A stretch of 64,000 bases of DNA from Deltaproteobacteria bacterium (GTDB taxonomy: Bacteria; Desulfobacterota; Binatia; HRBIN30; CADEER01): NCBI GenBank assembly GCA_029262455.1, contig JAJCZJ010000091.1:101465-165464 (forward strand), read 5' to 3'. Positions 19,003-27,860 of this stretch are shown one piece after another (the first letter of the stretch is position 1; each line of letters opens with the position of its first letter). The notes under the pieces were generated by a model. The model was not told where the DNA came from. It searched no databases and saw nothing but the letters and a program-made list of their open reading frames with translations. A program made the position numbers and the translations under genes.

Positions 19003-20214
19003 ATGAACGATAGCAAAGCACTGGGAGACCTTTTGGTCGTCGAATTGGCCACGGAGCTGTGGTCAGCGATGGCCGGTTCGATGTTGGGTGACTTTGGCGC
19101 GACGGTTGTGTTGGTCGAGACGCCGGGTAGTGAGCGCATCGGCAATGGTGGCGAGCTGCCGCCCGCTGGGGGCTGCGACCATGAGGTCGAGCTCTCGCAT
19201 CGCAACAAGGAGAGCGTCGTCGTCGATACGGCTGCAGATGCCGGTCGCGAGGTTCTTCGTGAGCTGGTCGGCAAGGCCGATGTACTGCTCACCGATTGGC
19301 AGGAAGCAAAACTCGCGGCGCACGGCCTCGACTACGACTCCCTCGCTAAGACCAACCCGAAACTCATCTACGCACGTGGCAGCGGCTTTGGTCCGAAGGG
19401 GCCGGAGGCTGATCTGCCGGCGATCGATGAGCTGGCGGCAGCGCGCACCGGAATGATGCCGATCATGCAGCAGCCGGGGCAGCCTCCAGTCTACGCTGGG
19501 GCCGGTGTCATGTACACGGCGGTGATGCTTGCGTTGGGGATTTCGTTGGCGTTGCATCATCGCGACGAAACCGGCGAAGGGCAGGAAGTGGATGCGTCGC
19601 TTTACGCGAGCAATATGTACGGCGCGAGTCTCGACGTGCAGGCGTTCATCGCCATGGGGGGCGATCGCTTTCTGTCGCCAATCGACCGCATGGATGCCGG
19701 AAACCCGATGAGCGGAGTTCTCTATCCGTCGGCGGACACCAAATGGGTTTGTTTGACGATGCCCGATACAGGTCGTTGGTGGCCGGGACTGGCCAAGGTC
19801 GTTGGATTGGATGAGAACGACGAGCGTTTCAACACGCACGATAAGCGTTGCGGCGACAATCGGATTCTGATGATGGAAGTGTTGGAAGAGAAGTTTCGCT
19901 CCCAGCCTTCGGAGCACTGGAAGCGCGTGCTTACGGAGAATCAACTGTCGGCAGATGTCATTGAGGACTTCGATTACCCAACCAACGACCCGCAAGCGCT
20001 CCGCAACCGGTACATCATTGATGTCGAGCGTCCGGGTTTGGGCAAGGTTCAGTCGGTCGGATTTCCTATTTTCATGAGTGACAGCCCGGCGCGATTGGAT
20101 CGCCTGGCTCCGGGCCGAGGTCAGCACACGGCGCGAGTCCTGAGCGATGTCTTGGGTTACTCGGAGGATCGCATCAACGAGCTCGCCGAGAGTGGCGTGG
20201 TCAACCGGAGCTGA
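19003..20214 (+). CDS. CaiB/BaiF family III CoA-transferase-like protein (apparently lacks catalytic Asp)
   Basis: VVELATELWSAMAGSMLGDFGATVVLVETPGS...PGQPPVYAGAGVMYTAVMLALGISLALHHRDETGEGQEVDASLY. Confidence 0.88.
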   Translation: MNDSKALGDLLVVELATELWSAMAGSMLGDFGATVVLVETPGSERIGNGGELPPAGGCDHEVELSHRNKESVVVDTAADAGREVLRELVGKADVLLTDWQEAKLAAHGLDYDSLAKTNPKLIYARGSGFGPKGPEADLPAIDELAAARTGMMPIMQQPGQPPVYAGAGVMYTAVMLALGISLALHHRDETGEGQEVDASLYASNMYGASLDVQAFIAMGGDRFLSPIDRMDAGNPMSGVLYPSADTKWVCLTMPDTGRWWPGLAKVVGLDENDERFNTHDKRCGDNRILMMEVLEEKFRSQPSEHWKRVLTENQLSADVIEDFDYPTNDPQALRNRYIIDVERPGLGKVQSVGFPIFMSDSPARLDRLAPGRGQHTARVLSDVLGYSEDRINELAESGVVNRS

Positions 20215-20215
20215 C

Positions 20216-21424
20216 ATGGGCAATGCTCTCGAAGGAATCCGGGTTGTCGATCTCACGGTTTGGTTTCAAGGACCGGTCGCGGCGCAGCACCTTGCCGACT
20301 TCGGCGCGGAGGTCATCAAGGTCGAGCGCCCGAACGGCGGCGATCAGGGACGCGGTGTTCGCAGCATCAAAGCGCTGCCGGTTGCCGATTGGAACCAGTA
20401 CTTCCTGGTCATCAACCGCAACAAGAAGAGCATCGCCATCGATCTCAAGAAGGAATCGGGGCGCGAGATTCTCTATCGGCTGGTCGAGAAGTCGGATGTG
20501 TTCTTATCCAACATGGGCATCGAGCTGCTCGAAGGTTGGAACTTGGGCTACGACAAGTTGAGCGAGATCAACCCAAAGTTGGTCTATGCCACAAACACCG
20601 GCTACGGCCGCTTCGGTGCAGTGAATAAGCCGTCGTTTGACATGACCGTGCAGGCGCTTACTGGACTGATGGCGCGGCTCGGTGAGCCGGGGCAGCCGCC
20701 GATCTACCTCGGCATGGGGTCGGGCGATGCCTTTGGTGGCCTGATGTCGGCCTTGGCCATCATGATGGCCCTGCATCACCGGCGCCGTACCGGCAAGGGG
20801 CAGTGGGTCGACGCGTCCTTGTATGGAGCGCAGCTCTATCTCACTGGCCAGACGCTACAGGCGTACCTGGCGGGCGATCGGGATCGCGCCAAACAGCGCT
20901 CTCGACGGGACGTTGTGAACCCGCTGTGGAACGTCTACCAGGCGAGCGATCGTTGGTTGTTCGTTTGCGCACACAACAACGAGACTGGCTGGAAGAAGGT
21001 CTGCGGCGCAATGGGCGCATCCGAGCTGGCGAACGACGCGCGTTTTGCGAATGCGGATCTCCGACGCAGCAACGGTCCCGAATTGGTCGATGCGCTCGAC
21101 GCGGTTTTCGCACAGGGCGCTTCCGACGATTGGGTGAAGAAACTCCGGGCCAAGAATGTCCCGTCGAGCCCGGTGTGCAACTTGGCCGACCTCGCCGCTG
21201 ATCCACAGGCCTGGGAAAACGACTACTTCGTGAAAGCGCACTGCGAAGAAGTGCAACGCGAGGTAGACGTGCGCGGGCTGCCGATCGGCTTGCGCAAGAC
21301 TCCGGGAAGCGTGCGCACCCTTGGTCCCGAGTTGGCGCAGGATACCGAGCTGACGCTCAACATGTTGCTGGATTACTCGTGGGAAGAAATCGCCGAGCTC
21401 AAGGAAGCTGGCGTCATTCCATAG
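20216..21424 (+). CDS. CaiB/BaiF family III CoA-transferase
   Basis: IRVVDLTVWFQGPVAAQHLADFGAEVIKVERPNGGDQGR...PGQPPIYLGMGSGDAFGGLMSALAIMMALHHRRRTGKGQWVDASLY. Confidence 0.92.
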   Translation: MGNALEGIRVVDLTVWFQGPVAAQHLADFGAEVIKVERPNGGDQGRGVRSIKALPVADWNQYFLVINRNKKSIAIDLKKESGREILYRLVEKSDVFLSNMGIELLEGWNLGYDKLSEINPKLVYATNTGYGRFGAVNKPSFDMTVQALTGLMARLGEPGQPPIYLGMGSGDAFGGLMSALAIMMALHHRRRTGKGQWVDASLYGAQLYLTGQTLQAYLAGDRDRAKQRSRRDVVNPLWNVYQASDRWLFVCAHNNETGWKKVCGAMGASELANDARFANADLRRSNGPELVDALDAVFAQGASDDWVKKLRAKNVPSSPVCNLADLAADPQAWENDYFVKAHCEEVQREVDVRGLPIGLRKTPGSVRTLGPELAQDTELTLNMLLDYSWEEIAELKEAGVIP

Positions 21425-21427
21425 GAA

Positions 21428-21515
21428 CCGCAGATGAACGCTGATGAACGCAGATGGGTTTCTAGGATGTATGCGACGCCTGCACTGATCGGCGTTCACC
21501 AGCGTTCATCTGTGG
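21428..21515. repeat. GCAGATGAACGC-type inverted repeat/hairpin between two CaiB/BaiF genes
   Basis: ccgcagatgaacgctgatgaacgcagat ... atcggcgttcaccagcgttcatctgtgg; 25/28 complementary arms. Confidence 0.75.
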
Positions 21516-21531
21516 ATGAGTTCTTCTCGTA

Positions 21532-22770
21532 ATGGGCACGCCGCTCGGTCCGCTTGCCGGCCTACGTATTCTCGACATCTCCACCATGATGGCCGGTCCC
21601 TACGCCGGGACTTTGATGGGCGATATGGGAGCGGATGTCATCAAGGTCGAATCGCACTATGGCGACGAGAGTCGTCATCTCGGGCCATCGCGCGATGGGG
21701 AGCGATCCGCGTATCTCAGCCTGAACCGCAGTAAGCGCAGTCTTTGCCTCGATCTGCGAAAAGGCGAGTCGCAGGAAGTGTTTGCCCGGCTCGTGAAGTC
21801 GTCGGACATCATCGTGACCAATGTGCGCGAGCCGGCGCTGTCCAAGTTGCGCGTCGACTACGACAGTGTCGTCAAGCATCGCGAAGACATCGTGTGGATT
21901 GGCATTACGGCATTTGGGGCTGATGGCCCTTACGAAGGGCGGCCCGGGATCGACTTCCTGGCGCAAGGGTATGCCGGTCTGTTGGCGTTGAACGGAGATC
22001 CGGACGGAGATCCGGTACGCGTTACCGTTCCGTTGATCGATACTTTGACGTCGGTGCTGGCGACGACCGCGGCGCTGGCAGCGCTGCGTGTGCGTGACCA
22101 GACCGGCAAGGGCCAACGCGTCGATTTGTGTCTGCTCGATGCTTTGATTCATGCGCAGGCGGCGGGTCTGGGTAGTTATCTGATCACTGGCGAGGTGGTG
22201 CCGCGTACCGGCAATCGCAGCTTGTACTTTGCGCCTTCGGGTATCTATCCGACCAAGGATGGCAAGATGGCGGTGATCACATGCCCGGGGCAGAAGTTTT
22301 TCGCCAATCTCTGCACTGCAATGGAGCGCAAGTGGATCGACGAGGAGCGCTTCTCGACGGTCGATAACCGGTTGGCCAACCAAGACGAGCTCGATCGTAT
22401 CATTGGCGAGCGTACCGTGGACTTTGCGCGCGAGGAACTCGTGCAGCGGCTCGTCGACGCCGACGTGCTGACCGCCCCGATCAAGGAAGCGCCGGAAGTC
22501 GTCGAAGATCCGCAGGTGCGACACAATGGAATGATTCAGACCGTTGACCATCCCAAGCTCGGCGAGGTCGATGTGACGGGATTGCCTTTGCACTTTCACG
22601 GAACGCCCGGGGCGGTGCAGAGACATCCACCGATGCTGGGTGAGCATACCCAAGAGATATTGTCCGGCCTCGGATACTCCGACGAGGAGATCCGCGGGTT
22701 TGTCGAAACCAAGATTGCCGGCGAGTGGCCGGAAAGAATCCCCTCTCCCTCAGGGGGAGGGCCAAGGTGA
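21532..22770 (+). CDS. CaiB/BaiF family III CoA-transferase
   Basis: LRILDISTMMAGPYAGTLMGDMGADVIKVESHYGDESR...VTVPLIDTLTSVLATTAALAALRVRDQTGKGQRVDLCLLDA. Confidence 0.92.
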   Translation: MGTPLGPLAGLRILDISTMMAGPYAGTLMGDMGADVIKVESHYGDESRHLGPSRDGERSAYLSLNRSKRSLCLDLRKGESQEVFARLVKSSDIIVTNVREPALSKLRVDYDSVVKHREDIVWIGITAFGADGPYEGRPGIDFLAQGYAGLLALNGDPDGDPVRVTVPLIDTLTSVLATTAALAALRVRDQTGKGQRVDLCLLDALIHAQAAGLGSYLITGEVVPRTGNRSLYFAPSGIYPTKDGKMAVITCPGQKFFANLCTAMERKWIDEERFSTVDNRLANQDELDRIIGERTVDFAREELVQRLVDADVLTAPIKEAPEVVEDPQVRHNGMIQTVDHPKLGEVDVTGLPLHFHGTPGAVQRHPPMLGEHTQEILSGLGYSDEEIRGFVETKIAGEWPERIPSPSGGGPR

Positions 22771-22910
22771 GGGGATCGAAATGCCAACTCTCTTCTTGCC
22801 CTTGTGCCGCAAGGCCGTCCGTGCCCTTTCGAGAATGTGCCCTCACCTTTAATTTTCTCCCGCGAGCAATGCGGGAGACGGAGATTAGTGCGGGCTTCGC
22901 CCGATCATTT
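22736..22910 (+). repeat. Dispersed ~175-bp repeat element, copy 1
   Basis: gaatcccctctccctcagggggagggccaaggtgaggggatcgaaatgcc...ccctcaccttt...caatgcgggaga...cgggcttcgcccgatcattt; matches reverse complement of 31688-31860. Confidence 0.8.
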
Positions 22911-22975
22911 CCACTTTGACCGTTGATTTCGCGAGCCTTCCAACCCGAGACCTCCACTAGGAGTAGGACTTCAGC

Positions 22976-24529
22976 ATGAACACAGCCAACTTTGTCAGTA
23001 TCCCGGCTTCGATCTTTCCGGATCAGGAAATCCTCGTGTTTGCCGGCCGCCGATGGACCTACGGCCAACTGTGGCAGCGGGTGCAGCAGATTGGCAACGC
23101 GTTGCGCAGCACTGGCGTCGGTAGCGGCGATCGGGTCGCGGTGTTGCAGACGAACTCGGACGACTACGTCGCGAGTTATTTTGCGACGGCGCTGATTGGC
23201 GGCGTTTTTGTCCCGGTAAACTACCGCGCCAAGCCGATCGAGTTGAAGCACATCTTGACGACCGCGAAGACCAAGGTGCTCCTGACCGGTGATCGGTACG
23301 TTTCGTTGATCAACGAGCTGCGCAGCGACCTGCCGACCGTCGAAACCTACGTCGCGCTCGAGAGCGAGCAGGATGGCATGGTGCACTTTCCGAAGTTGTT
23401 GGAAGGTGCGTCTCCGGAATGCGAAGAGGCGGCGATCGACGATGCGGAAACGACGATCTTGATGTACACCAGCGGCACGACCTCATTGCCGAAGGGTGTC
23501 ATGCTGACCCACAATGAGTTCACGGCCTACGTTGTGAACAACGTCGAGATGGCAGACGGCACACCGCGTGGTACGGCTCTCCTGTCGGCGCCGCTGTACC
23601 ACATTGCTGGTGCAACCAATATAATGACGAGCTTGTTCACCGGCCGGAAACTGGTGGTGTTGCCGCAGTTCGATCCCAGCGATTGGCTGGCGGCGGCACA
23701 ACAGGAAGAAGTTACGCACGCCTTCGTCGTTCCTACGATGATGAAGATGGTCATCGACCACCCGAAATTTGCGGACTTCAAGCTCGATAGCATCACGAAC
23801 TTGTCATACGGCGGTGCGGCGATGCCGTTCCCGGTCATTCGGCGAGCGATTGAGAGATTCCCGCCCGGCGTGGGGTTCGTCAATGCATTTGGCCAGACGG
23901 AGACGACTTCGACCCTCACAATTCTCGGCCCGGATGATCACAAGCTCGACGGCAGCGAAGAAGAGGTTGCGCTACGTCTCAAGCGTCTGACCTCGATCGG
24001 GCGGCCGTTGCCGGACGTCGAGGTCAAGGTGGTTGATGATGAGGGGAACACCTTGCCGACGGGCGAGGTGGGCGAGATCTGGGTGAGCACGCCACGGCTG
24101 ATGAAGGGCTACGCCAACGACCAAGGTGGTGCCGACTCACCGGTTCGCGACGGCTGGCTGCCGACCCGTGACATGGGTTGGATCGATGAGGAAGGATACA
24201 TCTTCTTGGGCGGCCGCAAAGACGACATGATCATTCGCGGCGGCGAGAACATCGCGCCCGCCGAAGTCGAGGCCGTGCTGCAATCGCACCCGTGTGTTGA
24301 GGAAGCAGCGGTCATCGGCTTCAAGAACGAGGAGTGGGGCGAGCAGGTAGGCGCCATTATCGTTCTCAGGCCGGGGGAGAATGCCAGCGCGAAGGACCTG
24401 CAAGAGTACTGCCACCAGCAGATGGCCAGCTTCAAAAAGCCGGAGATTCTCCATTTTGTTGATGAACTGCCGAAGAACCAGATGGGCAAGGTGCTCAAGA
24501 CCGATCTCCGCAAGACCTACGACGCGTGA
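22976..24529 (+). CDS. Acyl-CoA synthetase (AMP-binding, class I adenylate-forming)
   Basis: TTILMYTSGTTSLPKGVMLTH; YGGAAMP; FGQTETT; RDMGWIDEEGYIFLGGRKDDMIIRGGENIAPAEVE; KNQMGKVLKTDLR. Confidence 0.95.
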   Translation: MNTANFVSIPASIFPDQEILVFAGRRWTYGQLWQRVQQIGNALRSTGVGSGDRVAVLQTNSDDYVASYFATALIGGVFVPVNYRAKPIELKHILTTAKTKVLLTGDRYVSLINELRSDLPTVETYVALESEQDGMVHFPKLLEGASPECEEAAIDDAETTILMYTSGTTSLPKGVMLTHNEFTAYVVNNVEMADGTPRGTALLSAPLYHIAGATNIMTSLFTGRKLVVLPQFDPSDWLAAAQQEEVTHAFVVPTMMKMVIDHPKFADFKLDSITNLSYGGAAMPFPVIRRAIERFPPGVGFVNAFGQTETTSTLTILGPDDHKLDGSEEEVALRLKRLTSIGRPLPDVEVKVVDDEGNTLPTGEVGEIWVSTPRLMKGYANDQGGADSPVRDGWLPTRDMGWIDEEGYIFLGGRKDDMIIRGGENIAPAEVEAVLQSHPCVEEAAVIGFKNEEWGEQVGAIIVLRPGENASAKDLQEYCHQQMASFKKPEILHFVDELPKNQMGKVLKTDLRKTYDA

Positions 24530-24721
24530 ATCTCGGGGTAGTTGCAGTACCAGTCCAGATGATTGCCGCGTTTCAAAGTGGACAACGGGGGCGGTTTGAA
24601 GCTGCTCGGTCTCGGCGCTAGACGGTATTCAGTGAAGCAGGTCTCCATCTCGACCGTAGGGACTGCGTATTGACCGTCCGGCACGAGTAGGCTTGATTGA
24701 GCTCTCCGGGAACTGCAGCAT

Positions 24722-26707
24722 GTGCGGATGATGAAAATTCTTCGGTCCGCAATCGGCATGGCGATGGTCATGACCTTAGTCTCCGGCTCTCAGGCCTTTG
24801 CTCAGGACGAATGTCAGAATGGTTCGTTCGACAGTACTTACGACCTGATTCAGAAGGCCATCTTCGAGAACAAGGGCTGCACAGCTGACGCTTGCCATGG
24901 CTCTGCCGCTGCCGGGGGACTCGTGCTGACGGCGGACGTTTCGTACGACAACTTGGTCAGTCAGCCGGCCGAGACGGTTCGAGACGACGACAAGTACCCG
25001 GGGCTCAGGCGGGTCGTCCCGTCCCAGAAAGATCAGAGCCTACTTTTCTTGAACCTGGCGGCGGGGAGCCTGCCCGATCGCTGGGAGGCTCCGCTGCGGG
25101 CGATGCCGCTTGGAGTCGACCCTCTTTCTCTCGACGAGCTCGAGGCGGTTCGTCAATGGATCGAAGCGGGTGCCTCGCGCGACGGGGTGGTGCCGGGTAC
25201 CGATGAGTTGCTCGATGCGTGTTTACCTCCGGCTGAGCCGATCGAGGTCGAACCTTTGGAGCCTCCGCTAGCGGGGACCGGCGTTCAGATCCGCAGCCCG
25301 AAGTGGATCTTGCCGGCGAATAGCGAGAACGAAGTCTGTTTCGCTGCGTACTATGACATCACGGATCAAGTGCCGAGCGAATTTCGTGGCCCGGATGGAA
25401 CGACCTTTCGCTACAAGAGTCAGCAGATTCGGCAGGATCCGCTCAGTCACCACTTGATTGTCGATCGCTACAACGGTGTCGCCGCGCTCGACGATCCGGC
25501 CTGGGGAACCTTTCGATGCCGCGGTGGTGCAAAGGATGGCGAGATCTGTCCTTCGACCGATCTGACGTTCTGTGGTGATGAGGGACTCTGCGGCACGGAT
25601 TGGAAGCGCGCGATTGCTTGCACGGGGTTTGGCCCACCGGATCAGGGTGCGGTGAACCAGTCGATGGTCATTATCCAGGAGGCCTCAGCCCAGCTCATCT
25701 TTCCTGCGGGAACGTTCCGCGAGGCGCCGCTCAAGGGCATGATGATATGGAACTCGCACGCCTTCAATCTCACTGACAAGGACGGCAAGATCGAAGCGTG
25801 GATGAACTTCGAGTTTGCTGCTCCGGACGAGCAAACCTGGCTCATGGAGCGTCTGTTCAACGTTAACAGCATCTTCGCGATGAACGTGCCGCCGTTTGAA
25901 GCGCAGGAAATCTGCCGGCATCACGTGTTTCCAGCCAACACGAAGCTCTATGAGCTGAGTTCGCACACCCACCAGCGCGGCAAGCGTTTCGACGTTTTTG
26001 AAGGACGCTACGAGTGTCAGGGCGGGGCAAGCGCGGGCGACCCCTGCAACCCAATGGCGGGTGACTCGATCGATCTTCCGGATCTCTGCTCGGGTGCGGT
26101 CTGTGGTGCTGTTGAGCCGGCTCCAATTGGGGATTGCGACGGCGACGGACGGGTCGGCATTCCCGATCTCATCACCTCCGTGAGTATCGCTTTGGACACG
26201 AGGCCGTTGTCGGCATGTCTGAGTAGCGACCCGGACGCCAGTGGTTCAGTGACGGTGGCGGAGTTGGTCAGAATGGTCAAAATCGCTCTAGCTGAACCGA
26301 CTTTTCGGGACCCAGAAGATGATTTCCTTTACAGCAATCTGGTCTACAACGACCCGACAGTGATTCTGTACGATCCGCCGAAGGCACTGGCCGACGAGAG
26401 AGGCAGCGCAGCCGCGCGCACGTTCACTTACTGTTCCCTATTCGACAACGGCTTCGGAGACCCGGCGGATGTGAAAACCTTCCGCGCCACCGACGATGGT
26501 CCCATGCCTTGTGCAAACCCGACCGGCTGCATCGAAGGACGCGTCAGCGCAAAGTGTGTCGGCGGATCCCAGGCGCAACGCGATACGAGTTGCGACAGCG
26601 CCCCCGGAGTGGGCGACGGCGTATGCGGCGGATGTACGGTGCGCGGTGGCGTTACGACCGAGGATGAAATGTACATCCTCATGGGAGCCTACTACGTCGA
26701 AGATTGA
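24722..26707 (+). CDS. Secreted protein with CX4CH cytochrome-like N-term, copper type II monooxygenase (PHM)-like region and inserted dockerin-like domain
   Basis: CTADACHGSAAAGGLVLTAD...MPLGVDPLSLDELEAVRQWIEAGA; YELSSHTHQRGKRFDVF (HxH..RGK); later FTYCSLFDNGFGDPADV; alternative ATG starts 24728/24731. Confidence 0.65.
   Translation: MRMMKILRSAIGMAMVMTLVSGSQAFAQDECQNGSFDSTYDLIQKAIFENKGCTADACHGSAAAGGLVLTADVSYDNLVSQPAETVRDDDKYPGLRRVVPSQKDQSLLFLNLAAGSLPDRWEAPLRAMPLGVDPLSLDELEAVRQWIEAGASRDGVVPGTDELLDACLPPAEPIEVEPLEPPLAGTGVQIRSPKWILPANSENEVCFAAYYDITDQVPSEFRGPDGTTFRYKSQQIRQDPLSHHLIVDRYNGVAALDDPAWGTFRCRGGAKDGEICPSTDLTFCGDEGLCGTDWKRAIACTGFGPPDQGAVNQSMVIIQEASAQLIFPAGTFREAPLKGMMIWNSHAFNLTDKDGKIEAWMNFEFAAPDEQTWLMERLFNVNSIFAMNVPPFEAQEICRHHVFPANTKLYELSSHTHQRGKRFDVFEGRYECQGGASAGDPCNPMAGDSIDLPDLCSGAVCGAVEPAPIGDCDGDGRVGIPDLITSVSIALDTRPLSACLSSDPDASGSVTVAELVRMVKIALAEPTFRDPEDDFLYSNLVYNDPTVILYDPPKALADERGSAAARTFTYCSLFDNGFGDPADVKTFRATDDGPMPCANPTGCIEGRVSAKCVGGSQAQRDTSCDSAPGVGDGVCGGCTVRGGVTTEDEMYILMGAYYVED
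26129..26295 (+). other. Dockerin-like double EF-hand module (copy D, internal insertion)
   Basis: GDCDGDGRVGIPDLITSVSIALDTRPLSACLSSDPDASGSVTVAELVRMVKIALAE. Confidence 0.75.
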
Positions 26708-26712
26708 CGACG

Positions 26713-26744
26713 CGCCGCCGCCCGCATCGATGCGGGCGGCGGCG
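26713..26744. terminator. Perfect 32-bp GC-rich palindrome between convergent genes; candidate bidirectional terminator
   Basis: CGCCGCCGCCCGCATCGATGCGGGCGGCGGCG is identical to its reverse complement. Confidence 0.6.
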
Positions 26745-26773
26745 ATATCGTTGAACGCGCGGTTGGCCCCGAC

Positions 26774-27658
26774 TTACTTTTTTTGTGAAGCCTCGTAGTC
26801 GTCCATGATCTTCTGGTGCGCATCGGCGTACTGCTCGCGGATGTCCCAGAACTTCGGTTTGCGTTTTTCCACGAACGCGTTGCCGCCCTCTTTACCTTCC
26901 GGGGTATCGAACCAATCGGGATAGTATTGGTTTGAGAGCGTCCCCATCTCGAGGTAACCGTCCATCTCTTGATCGAAGGATGCTTTGAGAATCTCGAGAC
27001 ATCCGGGGCTGAGTGCCAGCATCTCTTCTGACCACTTCAAGTACTCTGCTTCGAGGTCGTCGAGCGGGACGACGGTGTTGACCAGGCCCATCTCGAGCGC
27101 CTTCTCGGCCGGATAGCGGCGGCACAGCATCCAGATCTCGCGCGCCTTCTTGGCGCCGACGACCTTGGTCAAATACGGAACGAAAAATCCGTCGGCGGGA
27201 CTCGATACTCGGGGTCCGGCCTGTGCGAACACTGCGTTGTCCGCTGCGATCGTGAAGTCGCAGCAGTAGGCCATGTGGTTGTGGCCCCCGATGCAGTAGC
27301 CCTGCACCGCGGCGATGACAGGTTTGCGCGATTGGCGCAGCAGTCGATTGTGTGGGTAGCGAAAATAGAAGGCCTTGCGGAGGCCCCACTTCTCCCACTC
27401 GACGTCGCCGCCGGTGCCGAAGTTTTTTCCGCTGCCGGCGATGACGATGACACCGATCTTGGGGTCGTGGTTGGCGTCGTAGAACGCGCGAAACATCTGT
27501 TCGACCGTTTCGAGTGTCATTACATTGTAGCGGTCGGGCTTGTTGATCGTGACTCTGGCGACGCCACCCCCGAGCTCGTCGTGAAAGCACTTGTCGTAGA
27601 GGATTTCGTCGAAATCGAAGCCGTCTCCCTCGACGGTTTGCCATTTTGTCCATGCCAT
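26774..27658 (-). CDS. Enoyl-CoA hydratase/isomerase superfamily, MenB/BadI-like
   Basis: YNVMTLETVEQMFRAFYDANHDPKIGVIVIAGSGKNFGTGGDVEW...GYCIGGHNHMAYCCDFTIAADNAVFAQAGPRV...VVGAKKAREIWMLCRRYPAEKALEMGLVNTVVPLDDLE. Confidence 0.88.
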   Translation of the reverse strand: MAWTKWQTVEGDGFDFDEILYDKCFHDELGGGVARVTINKPDRYNVMTLETVEQMFRAFYDANHDPKIGVIVIAGSGKNFGTGGDVEWEKWGLRKAFYFRYPHNRLLRQSRKPVIAAVQGYCIGGHNHMAYCCDFTIAADNAVFAQAGPRVSSPADGFFVPYLTKVVGAKKAREIWMLCRRYPAEKALEMGLVNTVVPLDDLEAEYLKWSEEMLALSPGCLEILKASFDQEMDGYLEMGTLSNQYYPDWFDTPEGKEGGNAFVEKRKPKFWDIREQYADAHQKIMDDYEASQKK

Positions 27659-27824
27659 TTCTGAGAGAACTCCTTGGTTATCGTGGTCGCAGGTAAGTAC
27701 GAAGCGGACGAACGCGGCGCAAGGCCGCCCCAGGGCCGTCGAACGATGACCCGAATGGGACGATGGCAATCGATGGTTTGCTCCGAAGTCGAAAGATCGA
27801 CCAAGTCGGAAATTGCCCTTGACT

Positions 27825-27860
27825 GACATTCGTCAGTGACGTATGTCAGTGACGAATGTC
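27825..27860. promoter_or_regulatory. 36-bp imperfect palindrome, candidate TetR operator in divergent promoter region
   Basis: GACATTCGTCAGTGACGTATGTCAGTGACGAATGTC lies between divergent crotonase and TetR genes. Confidence 0.65.

Noticed and set aside
24517-24771. 84-aa minus-strand ORF (…VEMETCFTEYRLAPRPSSFKPPPLSTLKRGNHLDWYCNYPEIHAS) in the gap before 24722
   Set aside because: Could be a remnant of a decayed gene, but no family was recognised and there is no independent support.
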